Positions 23,588 to 32,177 of a stretch of 38,985 nucleotides of DNA are shown one piece after another. The notes under the pieces were generated by a model. It was not told where the DNA came from, ran no database searches, and worked only from the letters and a program-made list of their open reading frames with translations. The DNA comes from UBA11222 sp030652895 (GTDB lineage Bacteria; Pseudomonadota; Alphaproteobacteria; UBA11222), in the NCBI GenBank assembly GCA_038318895.1, contig JBBQCS010000022.1, forward strand, positions 1 through 38,985, in the 5' to 3' direction. Numbering within the stretch: position 1 is the stretch's first letter; every line of letters begins with the position of its first letter. The translations under genes were made by a program, and so were the position numbers.

Positions 23588-24960
23588 CATCACCGCCACC
23601 TGCAGAAAACGATTCCGGCGGGCCGCGCGCGCTTACCATTGGCACGTATATCGCCTATGGCATACCAGCCTTGCCGATCGCGGCTTTCGCGGTGCCGATC
23701 TACATATATATCCCACCTTTCTATGCGCAGGAACTGGGCATCAGCCTTGCCGCCATTGGAACGGTGCTGACGCTGGCGCGGATACTTGACGCCCTTTCAT
23801 GGCCCGTGATCGGAATTCTTTCGGACCGTTTGAATACCCGTTGGGGCCGACGCAAGCCCTGGATCGCTTTCAGCACCCCCTTTATCCTGGTCGCGGCGCT
23901 GATGCTGTGCATGCCTCCACCCGGCTCCGGCAGCCTCTATCTGTTTATCTGGAGCGTGGTGATCTATATAGCGTCTTCGGCGCTTACGCTTCCGCATAGC
24001 GCCTGGGGGGCCGAGCTTTCGCGCGATTATCACGAACGCTCGCATATTGTGGCGTGGCGCGAAGGGTTGACCGTTGTTGGCACGCTGATTGCCACCGTGA
24101 TTCCGTCGCTTGTCACAAAATATGGTGGAGATGATCCGCAACTTCCGCTGATAGGCATTGCCGTCTTTGCGGGCGTCATGCTGCCGCTTAGTATTCCCTT
24201 TGCATTGCGCGCCGTGCCAGAGGCGCCTGTTTTGCGCTTTGCCGAAAAAGATTGGCGCGCTGGCCTGCGGATCGTGTGGCGCAATCAACCTTTCCGGTTG
24301 CTGCTTGGCGCCTTTCTGCTGAATGGTGTAGCAAATTCTCTGCCTGCAACGCTATTCCTGCTGTTTGCCACCCATGTGCTGAAAGCAGCGGACTATCAGG
24401 GCGCGCTGCTGTTTGCTTATTTTGCCGCGGGCGTCATATCCGTTCCCCTGTGGCTCATACTGGCCAAACGCTATAGCAAGCACAGGGTCTGGGGCTCCTC
24501 TATGCTATGGGCCTGCCTGATATTCGCATGGGTACCGTTTCTGGGGCACGGAGATGTCCTCGCGTTTTTCACGATCTCCGTTCTTAGCGGCATCGGTCTT
24601 GGCGCAGACATGGTGCTGCCCGGGTCCATGCAGGCGGATGTCGTGGATGCGGATACGCTGGAAAGCGGCGAACAACGGACCGGCCTCTATTTCGCCCTGT
24701 GGGGCGTTGCCACCAAGCTGTCACTTGCTGGCGCTGTCGGCATTGCTTTCCCGCTGCTGGAGTTTCTGGGCTTCGACGCCCAGATCACCAGCAATGGACC
24801 GGGTGCCCTGCTGGGGCTGGCGCTGTTGTACAGTATCGTGCCGGTCATACTGAAAATACTATCCGTAATAATGATCTGGAACTTTCCCATCGACGCAGAA
24901 AGCCAGTCCCGCATCCGCCAGGAAATCGAACAGCGCAGCACCAGCGGACATCTGGTTTAG
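23584..24960 (+). CDS. MFS transporter of the GPH (melibiose-type) group
   Basis: The 458-aa membrane protein has about twelve hydrophobic helices. The loop after helix two reads DALSWPVIGILSDRLNTRWGRRKPW, typical of the glycoside-pentoside-hexuronide:cation group. The substrate is unknown. It starts with GTG overlapping the stop of the Cfa-like gene (GTGA), so it is the fourth gene of the lipid-modification operon, and a lipid-related cargo is as likely as a sugar. A similar carrier lies in the Rhodobacter cluster as I recall it. It converges on the serine hydrolase gene with only 22 bp between. Confidence 0.88.
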   Translation: MTSPPPAENDSGGPRALTIGTYIAYGIPALPIAAFAVPIYIYIPPFYAQELGISLAAIGTVLTLARILDALSWPVIGILSDRLNTRWGRRKPWIAFSTPFILVAALMLCMPPPGSGSLYLFIWSVVIYIASSALTLPHSAWGAELSRDYHERSHIVAWREGLTVVGTLIATVIPSLVTKYGGDDPQLPLIGIAVFAGVMLPLSIPFALRAVPEAPVLRFAEKDWRAGLRIVWRNQPFRLLLGAFLLNGVANSLPATLFLLFATHVLKAADYQGALLFAYFAAGVISVPLWLILAKRYSKHRVWGSSMLWACLIFAWVPFLGHGDVLAFFTISVLSGIGLGADMVLPGSMQADVVDADTLESGEQRTGLYFALWGVATKLSLAGAVGIAFPLLEFLGFDAQITSNGPGALLGLALLYSIVPVILKILSVIMIWNFPIDAESQSRIRQEIEQRSTSGHLV

Positions 24961-24982
24961 CGGTAACCGGGGCGCCCTGCCC

Positions 24983-26209
24983 TTAATCCGTCAAAGCCTG
25001 ATAGCTCAGCACCTTCATTTCCCGGCGCAGCGGATAGCTGGACGACGGCATCAATTGCGTTAGCAGCATACCTATCATTTCTTCACGAGGATCAACCCAG
25101 AACATCGTGCTGGCCATTCCGCCCCAGGCATATTCCCCCGGTGTACCCACGACCTGGGCCTTTGCCGGGTCAAGCATTACAGAGAAGCCCAGCCCAAACC
25201 CGATGCCGTCATAACTGGTTTCACTGAATACCGGCTGGCCCATACTGGTAAGATCGCCTCCCGACGGCAAATGATTGCAGGTCATATAGTCCACTGTCTT
25301 GCGCCCCAGCAGCCGCGCGCCATCCAGTTCACCCTTGTTCAGCAGCATGCTGCTAAAACGCAGATAATCCGCCGCCGTGGAAGCCAGACCGCCACCGCCC
25401 GATAAAAACGCCCGCTGTTTCAAATAGCGGCTGGTTTTGGGCGCATCCGCCACATGCAGGCTGCCGTCCTTGCGCCTGGAATAGTTCGTCGTCAGACGGT
25501 CTGCATCCCGGGCGGGAATGCTAAAGCCTGTATCGATCATGCCCAGCGGATCAAAAATCCGGGTGCGGAAAAACTCATCCAGCGCCATGCCGGAAATCAC
25601 CTCAACCAAATGCCCCAGCACATCCGTGGACATGGAATAATTCCAGCGCGTTCCGGGATGAAACTGCAGCGGCATCTGCGCCAGTCTGTTCATAAATTCA
25701 GCAGTTGATAATTGCGTTGTGCCGCCATCAAGCTCATTCAGACGGTACATGGCGTCAACCGGGGACGTGCCCATAAAGCCGTAGGTAAGCCCGGACGTAT
25801 GGGTGAACAGGTCGCGAAATGTTATAGGCCGTTCCGCCGCCACGGTTTCCGGCTTGCGCGCCGAGCCGCCGGTATAAACCCGCGCGTCCGCAAAGGCGGG
25901 AAGATAGTGGCTGATCGGGTCATCCAGTTGAAAACGCCCTTCCTCATACAGCATCATCGCCGCCACCGAGGTGACGGGCTTGGTCATCGAATAGATACGG
26001 AAAATAGCATCCTGCGCCAACGCCTTGCCGGACTCGATGTCCATCGTTCCACGGACATCCAGATAGGCCAGCTGGCCCTTGCGCGCCACCAGTGTCAGCA
26101 CACCGGAAAGTTTTGCCTCATCAATATATTTCTGGAAGTGCGGACCAATTTGCGCCAGGCGGCGGGGGCAGAGGCCGACGCGTTGCGGATCATCATCAAC
26201 TTTGAGCAT
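24983..26209 (-). CDS. Serine hydrolase, beta-lactamase class C / EstB type
   Basis: The 408-aa protein carries the SxxK motif (S74-M-T-K77 in IYSMTKPVTS) and the Tyr191 motif in RWNYSMSTDVLG. A GGLAST segment follows later in the fold. Members are esterases, D-amino-peptidases or carboxylesterases related to class C beta-lactamases. No signal peptide is seen from the chosen start at 26209, which has GGGGAGA upstream, so a cytoplasmic esterase is more likely than a periplasmic beta-lactamase. An upstream in-frame ATG at 26395 would overlap corA on the other strand. Confidence 0.87.
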   Translation of the reverse strand: MLKVDDDPQRVGLCPRRLAQIGPHFQKYIDEAKLSGVLTLVARKGQLAYLDVRGTMDIESGKALAQDAIFRIYSMTKPVTSVAAMMLYEEGRFQLDDPISHYLPAFADARVYTGGSARKPETVAAERPITFRDLFTHTSGLTYGFMGTSPVDAMYRLNELDGGTTQLSTAEFMNRLAQMPLQFHPGTRWNYSMSTDVLGHLVEVISGMALDEFFRTRIFDPLGMIDTGFSIPARDADRLTTNYSRRKDGSLHVADAPKTSRYLKQRAFLSGGGGLASTAADYLRFSSMLLNKGELDGARLLGRKTVDYMTCNHLPSGGDLTSMGQPVFSETSYDGIGFGLGFSVMLDPAKAQVVGTPGEYAWGGMASTMFWVDPREEMIGMLLTQLMPSSSYPLRREMKVLSYQALTD

Positions 26210-26318
26210 AATTCTCCCCGGCGACATTTCAAACACACTACAATAACCGAAATTTACGGCAACCAAAGGGCCGGTCAGCATGGTAAACCACAAACCCGCA
26301 CGATCCAGAAAAATCTTG

Positions 26319-27398
26319 ATGAAAAAGCGCCGCGCACCCGCCGGGAGCAAGCCCGGGACACTCATAACCGATCCATCCGCGCAGGCCCCGGTCATACGGA
26401 TGATCAGTTATGACCCTGCGGGAATTGATGTTTTGCCTATTCCCGGCGTCGCGGCGCTACGCAAGAAAATGGCGGGTAAACGCGGTGTGACGTGGATTGA
26501 CGTTGCCGGGGTGGGAGATGCGGGCGTATTGCAGGAAATTGGGGAGATTTTCGGCCTTCACGGGCTCGCGCTGGAAGACGTCATAAATGTGCACCAACGT
26601 CCCAAAATTGAAGAATATCCGGAACATACTTTTATTGTTATGCAGATGTCTGAAATTGACGATGATTTCATTCCCGAGCAATTTTCGATTTTTCTGGGCA
26701 AAGATTACGTTTTGAGTTTCCAGGAGAAACCTGGCGATTGCTTCGATGTGATCCGTACCCGGCTTAATCAGGAAAACAGCCGGATCCGTCATGAAGGCGC
26801 GGATTATCTTGCATATGCGCTGATAGACGCGGTTACGGATTCCTATTTCCCGATACTGGAACGCTACGGTGAGGCAATTGAAACCCTGGAGGATGAAATC
26901 CTCGACATTCCAGATATTCGTTGCATACACGAACTGCACGCCTTTCGCCGCAAACTGATGCTTATCCGCCGCGCCATCTGGCCCCTGCGCGATGTTCTGA
27001 ACACGCTGACCCGCGAGCATTCACCCTATATTTCTCCACAGACGCAAATCTATTTCCGTGATTGCTCGGATCACTGCTTTCAGCTGATAGATATTGTCGA
27101 TACGGCGCGTGAACTGGCCGCAAATATTGCGGATCTGTATCATTCCGGCGCCAGTGTGCGGATGAATGAAATTATGACGGTGCTGACGATCATCGCCACC
27201 ATCTTCATTCCGCTGGGGTTTGTCGCCAGCCTGTACGGCATGAATTTCGACCGTGCCGTGTCCCCCTGGAACATGCCCGAACTTGGCTGGCGCTACGGCT
27301 ATCTGTTTTCGCTGGCCCTGATGGCCACTATTGCAAGCGGTTTACTGGGTTATTTCTGGTACAAGAATTGGATCGGGCCGCGCAAGAAGCGCCTCTAA
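26319..27398 (+). CDS. corA: Magnesium/cobalt transporter CorA
   Basis: The 359-aa protein follows the CorA layout: a cytoplasmic domain with LEDVINVHQRPKIEEYPEHTF and KRADYL-like EGADYLAYALIDAVTDSYF, a long helix and two C-terminal membrane helices with the YGMNF selectivity motif between them. It forms a pentameric Mg2+ channel. The segment SKPGTL aligns with the N-terminal PPGTL region of Thermotoga CorA, so the start must lie at or before 26319; 26280 is also possible, and neither has a strong ribosome binding site. The gene overlaps the convergent stress-protein gene by four bases at their stops. Confidence 0.9.
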   Translation: MKKRRAPAGSKPGTLITDPSAQAPVIRMISYDPAGIDVLPIPGVAALRKKMAGKRGVTWIDVAGVGDAGVLQEIGEIFGLHGLALEDVINVHQRPKIEEYPEHTFIVMQMSEIDDDFIPEQFSIFLGKDYVLSFQEKPGDCFDVIRTRLNQENSRIRHEGADYLAYALIDAVTDSYFPILERYGEAIETLEDEILDIPDIRCIHELHAFRRKLMLIRRAIWPLRDVLNTLTREHSPYISPQTQIYFRDCSDHCFQLIDIVDTARELAANIADLYHSGASVRMNEIMTVLTIIATIFIPLGFVASLYGMNFDRAVSPWNMPELGWRYGYLFSLALMATIASGLLGYFWYKNWIGPRKKRL

Positions 27399-28243
27399 TG
27401 CACCATCATAACCGCCACTTTGGTGTTGTAAATCACGTAACGGGTCGCACCGCCCAGGATCAGTTCGCGGATGCGGCTGTGGCCATAGGCGCCCATGATC
27501 AGTAAATCCGCGCCGAGATCGGCTGCCGTGGCAAGGATGACCTGGCCGACAGGCGCGCTGCCCAGCGGCACCTGTTTGGCGCGCACGGTAATGCCGTGGC
27601 AACTCAGATAGGATTGCAGGGAGTCCATCGCAAACGCATCCATCTCGCGGTTTTGCGCGGTGACGACGGTGACTTCGGCGGCTTCCTCCAGCAGCGGCAA
27701 TGCGCCGGACAATGCGCGTGCGGCTTCCGGCCCGCTGTCCCAGGCGATCATGACCTTTTTGCCGATTTGCAGGCTGCTCTCAGTCGGAACCAGCAGGCAC
27801 GGGCGCTGCGCTTCCATCAGCGTCGGCTCAATTTCATAGGCAAAGTCCGAAACCGGAAACAGTGTCATATCCGCCAGCCGCGCGGCGACGGCCGTACGTT
27901 CGGCCGGGTCGCCCATGGTTTCCGAAAACGCCGCAGTGGCTTTGTTTTTGCCCGGTTGAACGGCGGATTCTTCAACCCCTGCTTCTTGCAGGGCGCGCAA
28001 AAACGCTTCTTTCGCGCGTCCGCTTTGCCGCTTGTTGGCCTCGCTTACCGCGTTGACCAGTTCGGTTGCGATCTGCCCGGTCAGGGCCTCACCTGCGATC
28101 GGCAGCGCATCGGTCGGATTGCGGTTTACGAACAGGCATTGAACATGGGAGCCATAGCGCTTGGCGGTGTTCAGTCCAATACGAAGGACACGCTGGTCTG
28201 AATCGGCGCCGGTAAGCGGTATCAAAATCTTTCCGAGTCTCAT
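27395..28243 (-). CDS. Tandem universal stress protein (two UspA domains)
   Basis: The 282-aa protein contains two UspA-like domains (about 1-140 and 141-282). The second has the ATP-binding pattern GAYGHSRIRELILGGATRYV; the first lacks it. Tandem forms often respond to low oxygen or stationary phase. I chose the start at 28243 (MRLGKILIPL), with AGGAG upstream. A well-formed FNR/FixK-type box lies 64-77 bp before the start codon, so induction under low oxygen is likely. It is convergent with corA and divergent from the first CoA-transferase gene. Confidence 0.9.
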   Translation of the reverse strand: MRLGKILIPLTGADSDQRVLRIGLNTAKRYGSHVQCLFVNRNPTDALPIAGEALTGQIATELVNAVSEANKRQSGRAKEAFLRALQEAGVEESAVQPGKNKATAAFSETMGDPAERTAVAARLADMTLFPVSDFAYEIEPTLMEAQRPCLLVPTESSLQIGKKVMIAWDSGPEAARALSGALPLLEEAAEVTVVTAQNREMDAFAMDSLQSYLSCHGITVRAKQVPLGSAPVGQVILATAADLGADLLIMGAYGHSRIRELILGGATRYVIYNTKVAVMMVH

Positions 28244-28306
28244 GCGCTTTCTCCTGTTTCTGAACAACGGACCAGCCGAATATTATTCGCTAACTGGAAC
28301 AATACC

Positions 28307-28320
28307 TTGATGCAGGTCAA
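28307..28320. promoter_or_regulatory. FNR/FixK-type box between usp and the CoA-transferase gene
   Basis: TTGATGCAGGTCAA matches TTGA-N6-TCAA fully and TTGAT-N4-ATCAA at nine of ten fixed positions. It lies 64-77 bp upstream of the universal stress protein start, a distance that fits an activator site near -41 with a short leader. It lies about 100 bp from the divergent CoA-transferase start. This is the only such box I found in the intergenic regions. Confidence 0.65.
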
Positions 28321-28418
28321 CAAGTCACCAATTGAATGAGCCGCGTGGCCCCCTTGCCGCCGCAAGATTTATGCGGTTACACTGGCGCATAAAAATAAAA
28401 TATGGGGAGGAGCGCCAG

Positions 28419-29606
28419 GTGTATAAACCGTCGGCGGAACCAGGGGCCCTGGCAGGTATACGTGTGCTCGATTTCAGCATTGCCGCCGCCGGACCATTCG
28501 GCGCACGGCTGCTTGCCGATCTCGGCGCCGAGGTCGTCAAAATCGAGGCGCCGGGCGGCGAGATGATGCGCGCTGCGCCGCCGCGCCGCAAAGGCCGCAG
28601 CCCCTATTTTGGCCAGATCAATTGCGGCAAAAAAAGTCTTTGCCTTGATCTGAAAGACCCGCGCGCCCATGATCTGGTGCTGAAACTGTGCGAAAAAACC
28701 GATGTCGTGCTGCAAAATTTTCGCCCCGGCGTGATGAAACGCCTGAAGCTTGGCTATCAGGATCTGCGCAAGAACAACCCGGATCTGATTTATTGCAGCA
28801 TTTCCGGCTATGGCCAGGAAGGCCCAGCCTCGGAGCTGGCAGCCTTTGCGCCTATCGTGCATGCCTCCAGCGGCTATGATCTGGCGATCATGTCTTTTCA
28901 GAAGGGGCTCGACAGACCGCTCACCGGCGCAAATGCCACCGCTGACTTTCTTGCGGCGTCCTTTGCTATGGGCGCAGTCAGCGCGGCGCTGCTGAAACGG
29001 GAACGGACCGGCAAGGGAGAGGAAATCGACATTTCCATGACCGAGGCAATGCAGAATATACTGCCATATGAAATTCAGGAGTTACAGTTCAAGGCGGAGC
29101 GGCTGCGCCCCGATTACCGCCCTGCCCGTGCAAAGGATGGATTTTTCCTGGTGACGCCGCTGACGGGAAATAATTTTCGCGACCTGGCCAAGGCCTGCGG
29201 CCATCCGGAATGGCTGCAGAAATTTCCGCTCAACGGCCCGGACCGCGTTCAAAACTGGGAACTGCTGCTCTGCGAGGTGGAGGCCTGGGCCGCCGACCGA
29301 ACCGCCGAAGAGGTTGAAACGATTATCCGCGAAGGCGGTTGCCCCTGTGCGCGCTACAGCGATGTATGGACCGCCATGCACGGACCGCAGGCCGAATTCC
29401 GCGAAAGTACAGTAGAGGTGGAGGACAGCGCGGGCCCGTTTACTATTCCCGCATCGCCGCTTCGGCTGAATAACAGTCGTTCACGGCCCGGCCATTATGT
29501 CGCAGATCTGGGAGAGCATAACGCGGAAGTGTTGCAGAGCTGGCTCGGCCTTAGCCCGGATGAAACCGCCGGACTGGCCCAATCAGGAGTGCTGTTCACC
29601 GGATAA
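28419..29606 (+). CDS. CaiB/BaiF (class III) CoA-transferase, first copy
   Basis: The 395-aa protein has the family layout: GIRVLDFSIAAAGPFGARLLADLGAEVVKIE at the start, FRPGVMKRL, then YCSISGYGQEGP and the catalytic-type Asp176 in ATADFLAA. RERTGKGEEIDISMTEA follows. These enzymes move CoA between carboxylic acids. I chose the GTG at 28419, seven bases after GGAGGAG; an ATG at 28332 would add 29 unlike residues. It is followed 27 bp later by a close paralogue. Given the convergent aromatic-acid operon, activation of an aromatic or ring-cleavage acid is plausible. Confidence 0.87.
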   Translation: MYKPSAEPGALAGIRVLDFSIAAAGPFGARLLADLGAEVVKIEAPGGEMMRAAPPRRKGRSPYFGQINCGKKSLCLDLKDPRAHDLVLKLCEKTDVVLQNFRPGVMKRLKLGYQDLRKNNPDLIYCSISGYGQEGPASELAAFAPIVHASSGYDLAIMSFQKGLDRPLTGANATADFLAASFAMGAVSAALLKRERTGKGEEIDISMTEAMQNILPYEIQELQFKAERLRPDYRPARAKDGFFLVTPLTGNNFRDLAKACGHPEWLQKFPLNGPDRVQNWELLLCEVEAWAADRTAEEVETIIREGGCPCARYSDVWTAMHGPQAEFRESTVEVEDSAGPFTIPASPLRLNNSRSRPGHYVADLGEHNAEVLQSWLGLSPDETAGLAQSGVLFTG

Positions 29607-29633
29607 TCAAGCAAAAATATGGGAGGAAGTGAG

Positions 29634-30821
29634 ATGACAGAAGCAGCAGAAAAGGCAGGCGCTCTTACAGGTGTACGTGTGCTGGATTTCACGTCGTACA
29701 TTGCAGGCCCATACGCCACCCGCCTGATGGCCGATCTGGGAGCGGAGATCATCAAGCTGGAGCCACCCGGGGGAGATCTGGTGCGGACCACCGTACCGCG
29801 CCGCAAAGGCAAGAGCACAAATTTCGCGCAACTGAATGCGGGCAAAAAAAGCATTTCCATTGATATGACCACACCCGAAGGCCTTGATCTGGTTTTCAGG
29901 CTGATCGAAAAATGCGATGTAGTCTTTGAAAACAACCGCCCCGGCGTAATGAAAAAATATGGGCTTGATTACGATGCCGTGCGGGCGCGCAAGCCAGACA
30001 TCATTTATGCCTCGGTGTGCGGTTTTGGGCAATCCGGCCCAGCGGCCGGAATGGCCGCTTACGCCCCAATCATTCACGCAGCAAGTGGCTGGGAGCTTGC
30101 CAAAATGGCGGCTGAACCCGCCTTGAAAAAACCCATGCGCGCCAACGATGCGACAGCGGATTATATGAGCGCCACCCACGCCATGGCCGCAATGACCGCA
30201 GCGCTGTTCCGGCGCGAACGCACCGGTGAAGGCGAGCGTATCGACATTGCCATGCTGGACGTGATGCACAACGTGCTGGGCTTTGAATATCAGGAAGCCC
30301 AGTTTCCAATGAAGTACGGCTCGCCCGTCAATATCCCCATCAAGGCGAAAGAAGGGTTTTTCATGATCGCCCCGATCACCAAAAAAAACCTGATCGATTT
30401 GCTGGCGGCGATCGGCAAGCCGGAATGGGTGGATAGATTTCCGCTGAACACCACCGCCCATTTCACAGCGTGGGAAGATCTGATGGCGGCGGTTGAGGAC
30501 TGGGCAAAGGATTACACCGCCATCGAGGCCGAAAAAATTATCAGCGACGGCGGCAGTCCGGTTACCCGCTATCTGACCATGGAGGAATCCATGAACCTGC
30601 CCCAGGTCGCGGCGCGCGGCTCGCAGGTCATCGCCAATGATGGCCGGGGCGACATAAAAATGCCCAACACGCCGCTGCGCACCCTGCACGCAGATAGCCG
30701 CCTGCGCCCGCTGATCTCCGAATATGGTCAGCACAATGATGAAATTTTGGGCGGCCTGATCGGCCTTACGCCAGACGAGCTGGCCCGCCTGCGCGCCGCC
30801 AATGTCGTGCAGGGGGCATAA
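29634..30821 (+). CDS. CaiB/BaiF (class III) CoA-transferase, second copy
   Basis: This 395-aa protein is the same length as the first copy and aligns with it along its whole length, including GVRVLDFTSYIAGPYATRLMADLGAEI, NRPGVMKKYGL and Asp176 in ATADYMSA. The two differ at many positions, so the duplication is not recent; they may form a heteromer or act on different acids. GGGAGG supports the start at 29634. Its stop lies three bases from the end of the convergent Rieske ferredoxin gene. Confidence 0.88.
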   Translation: MTEAAEKAGALTGVRVLDFTSYIAGPYATRLMADLGAEIIKLEPPGGDLVRTTVPRRKGKSTNFAQLNAGKKSISIDMTTPEGLDLVFRLIEKCDVVFENNRPGVMKKYGLDYDAVRARKPDIIYASVCGFGQSGPAAGMAAYAPIIHAASGWELAKMAAEPALKKPMRANDATADYMSATHAMAAMTAALFRRERTGEGERIDIAMLDVMHNVLGFEYQEAQFPMKYGSPVNIPIKAKEGFFMIAPITKKNLIDLLAAIGKPEWVDRFPLNTTAHFTAWEDLMAAVEDWAKDYTAIEAEKIISDGGSPVTRYLTMEESMNLPQVAARGSQVIANDGRGDIKMPNTPLRTLHADSRLRPLISEYGQHNDEILGGLIGLTPDELARLRAANVVQGA

Positions 30822-30824
30822 GGC

Positions 30825-31148
30825 TCAGTCCAGAGATATATACACCGCGCCGTCCTGCACCGTTACCGGCCAGATTTTAAGGGGTTCCGTGCAGGGGCGG
30901 GCGACTACTTCGCCGGTGCGCACATCGAAAATGCCGAAATGCCAGGTGCATTCGATCTGAAAGCCGTTCAGCTCCCCGTCTTCGGACAGGGACGCCGCGC
31001 CATGGGTACAGGTATCGTCGGTGACGTAATAGTTGCCTTCTATGTGATAGACGGCAAAGGGCGCATGGCCGGGAAGTTCTACCTTCAGCGGCGCATCATC
31101 GGGCACAGCGTCCGTTGCGCACAGGCGCAGCAAATCAGATTGGGTCAT
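30825..31148 (-). CDS. Rieske [2Fe-2S] ferredoxin of the ring-hydroxylating dioxygenase
   Basis: The 107-aa protein carries the Rieske ligands Cys47-x-His49 (CTHG) and Cys67-x2-His70 (CTWH). Size and motifs match the soluble ferredoxins (BphA3/HcaC type) that feed electrons to ring-hydroxylating dioxygenases. It is the last gene of the minus-strand aromatic operon, ten bases from the decarboxylase stop. The matching NADH:ferredoxin reductase is not in the window. Confidence 0.92.
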   Translation of the reverse strand: MTQSDLLRLCATDAVPDDAPLKVELPGHAPFAVYHIEGNYYVTDDTCTHGAASLSEDGELNGFQIECTWHFGIFDVRTGEVVARPCTEPLKIWPVTVQDGAVYISLD

Positions 31149-31157
31149 GGATACTGT

Positions 31158-32162
31158 TTATCCGGCAATGCCCAGGAAACGCAATGCATTACCGCCCAGC
31201 ATGGCGTCCAGTTCAGCCCCCGCAATGCCGCATTCGCGCAGAAATTCGCCGGGCTTTTGCTGGCGGATCGGGAACGGATCATCGGTGCCGATCATCAGCT
31301 GGCCGGCGCCGAACATCTCCCGCGCCGCACGCAACAATGCGGGTTCGTACACCAGCGTGTCGTAATAAAAGCGGCGCGCGGTTTCAAGCGGCGCTTCGGG
31401 CATGGCGGCGGCCATTTGCGGCGCGCTTTTCCACACTTTCTGCAACCGGTTAACCACGGTCATAGCCGACCCGCCACCATGGCTGAACCCCAGGCGTAAG
31501 GCCGGGTGTGACTTCATAACCTGTCCGTTGATCAACGACGCCGCTGCAATGGCGCTGTCGATAGGATACCCCAGCAGACCGCCCATCAGCGGATTGGCCC
31601 CCCAGCGTTCCTCGCCCACCGGCTGCAGCCCATGCACAAAAATCGCCATGCCAAGTTCCGCAGCAGCGGCAAAAAACACCTTGAAGCACGGATCGCCCAG
31701 ATCCTTGCCCATCACATGGGTGCCAATCTGCACACCATGCAGACCGTAATCACGTTTCAGCACCTCCAGCTCTTTCGCCGCACGGTCCGGGTCCTGCAGC
31801 GGAACCATGCCCAGGCCGTAAAAATTTGCAGGCGCCCTGTCAATCATGTTGCGCAGGGTCTGGGCGATATGGCGGCCCATCACCACGGTTTCTTCGACAT
31901 TGAACCAGTAGGACAACAGTTCCGGCATCGGCGACAATACCTGAATGTCGACCCCGTCCTCGGCCATGAACGTCAAACGCCGGTCCACATTCCAGCAGCG
32001 ATCATCCACCGGGCGGAACGGTTTATCGCCGATCATCACCATCGCCTTGGTTGGGTCTTTCGCATCACACTGCATGCAGGGCCAGCGGTTGTTTTTGCCG
32101 CCGGACGGATCAGCAGGAAAATCCTGCGGCACAATGTGGGCGTGAATGTCGATAGTTTTCAT
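31158..32162 (-). CDS. ACMSD-type amidohydrolase, probable ring-cleavage-product decarboxylase
   Basis: The 334-aa protein closely follows aminocarboxymuconate-semialdehyde decarboxylase (ACMSD): IDIHAHI with His7 and His9, VPLQD, HGVQIGTHVMGKDL, His177 in FVHG, His228 in FSHGGGS and Asp294 in IGTDDPFP. These last three match the metal and catalytic positions of the Pseudomonas enzyme as I recall them, numbers included. ACMSD decarboxylates a carboxymuconate semialdehyde without cofactors. In this operon the natural substrate is the carboxylated meta-cleavage product of the extradiol dioxygenase. It sits between the SDR and ferredoxin genes with gaps of 15 and 9 bp. Confidence 0.87.
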   Translation of the reverse strand: MKTIDIHAHIVPQDFPADPSGGKNNRWPCMQCDAKDPTKAMVMIGDKPFRPVDDRCWNVDRRLTFMAEDGVDIQVLSPMPELLSYWFNVEETVVMGRHIAQTLRNMIDRAPANFYGLGMVPLQDPDRAAKELEVLKRDYGLHGVQIGTHVMGKDLGDPCFKVFFAAAAELGMAIFVHGLQPVGEERWGANPLMGGLLGYPIDSAIAAASLINGQVMKSHPALRLGFSHGGGSAMTVVNRLQKVWKSAPQMAAAMPEAPLETARRFYYDTLVYEPALLRAAREMFGAGQLMIGTDDPFPIRQQKPGEFLRECGIAGAELDAMLGGNALRFLGIAG

Positions 32163-32177
32163 GAAAATATTCCGTAT

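Noticed and set aside
24983..26209. Beta-lactamase (antibiotic resistance) call for the serine hydrolase
   Set aside because: There is no signal peptide from the supported start, and the motifs fit EstB-like esterases as well as class C enzymes.
29607..30734. 375-codon minus-strand frame opposite the second CoA-transferase gene
   Set aside because: It is an antisense shadow of a full-length CaiB/BaiF gene, with His/Gly-rich sequence typical of such frames.
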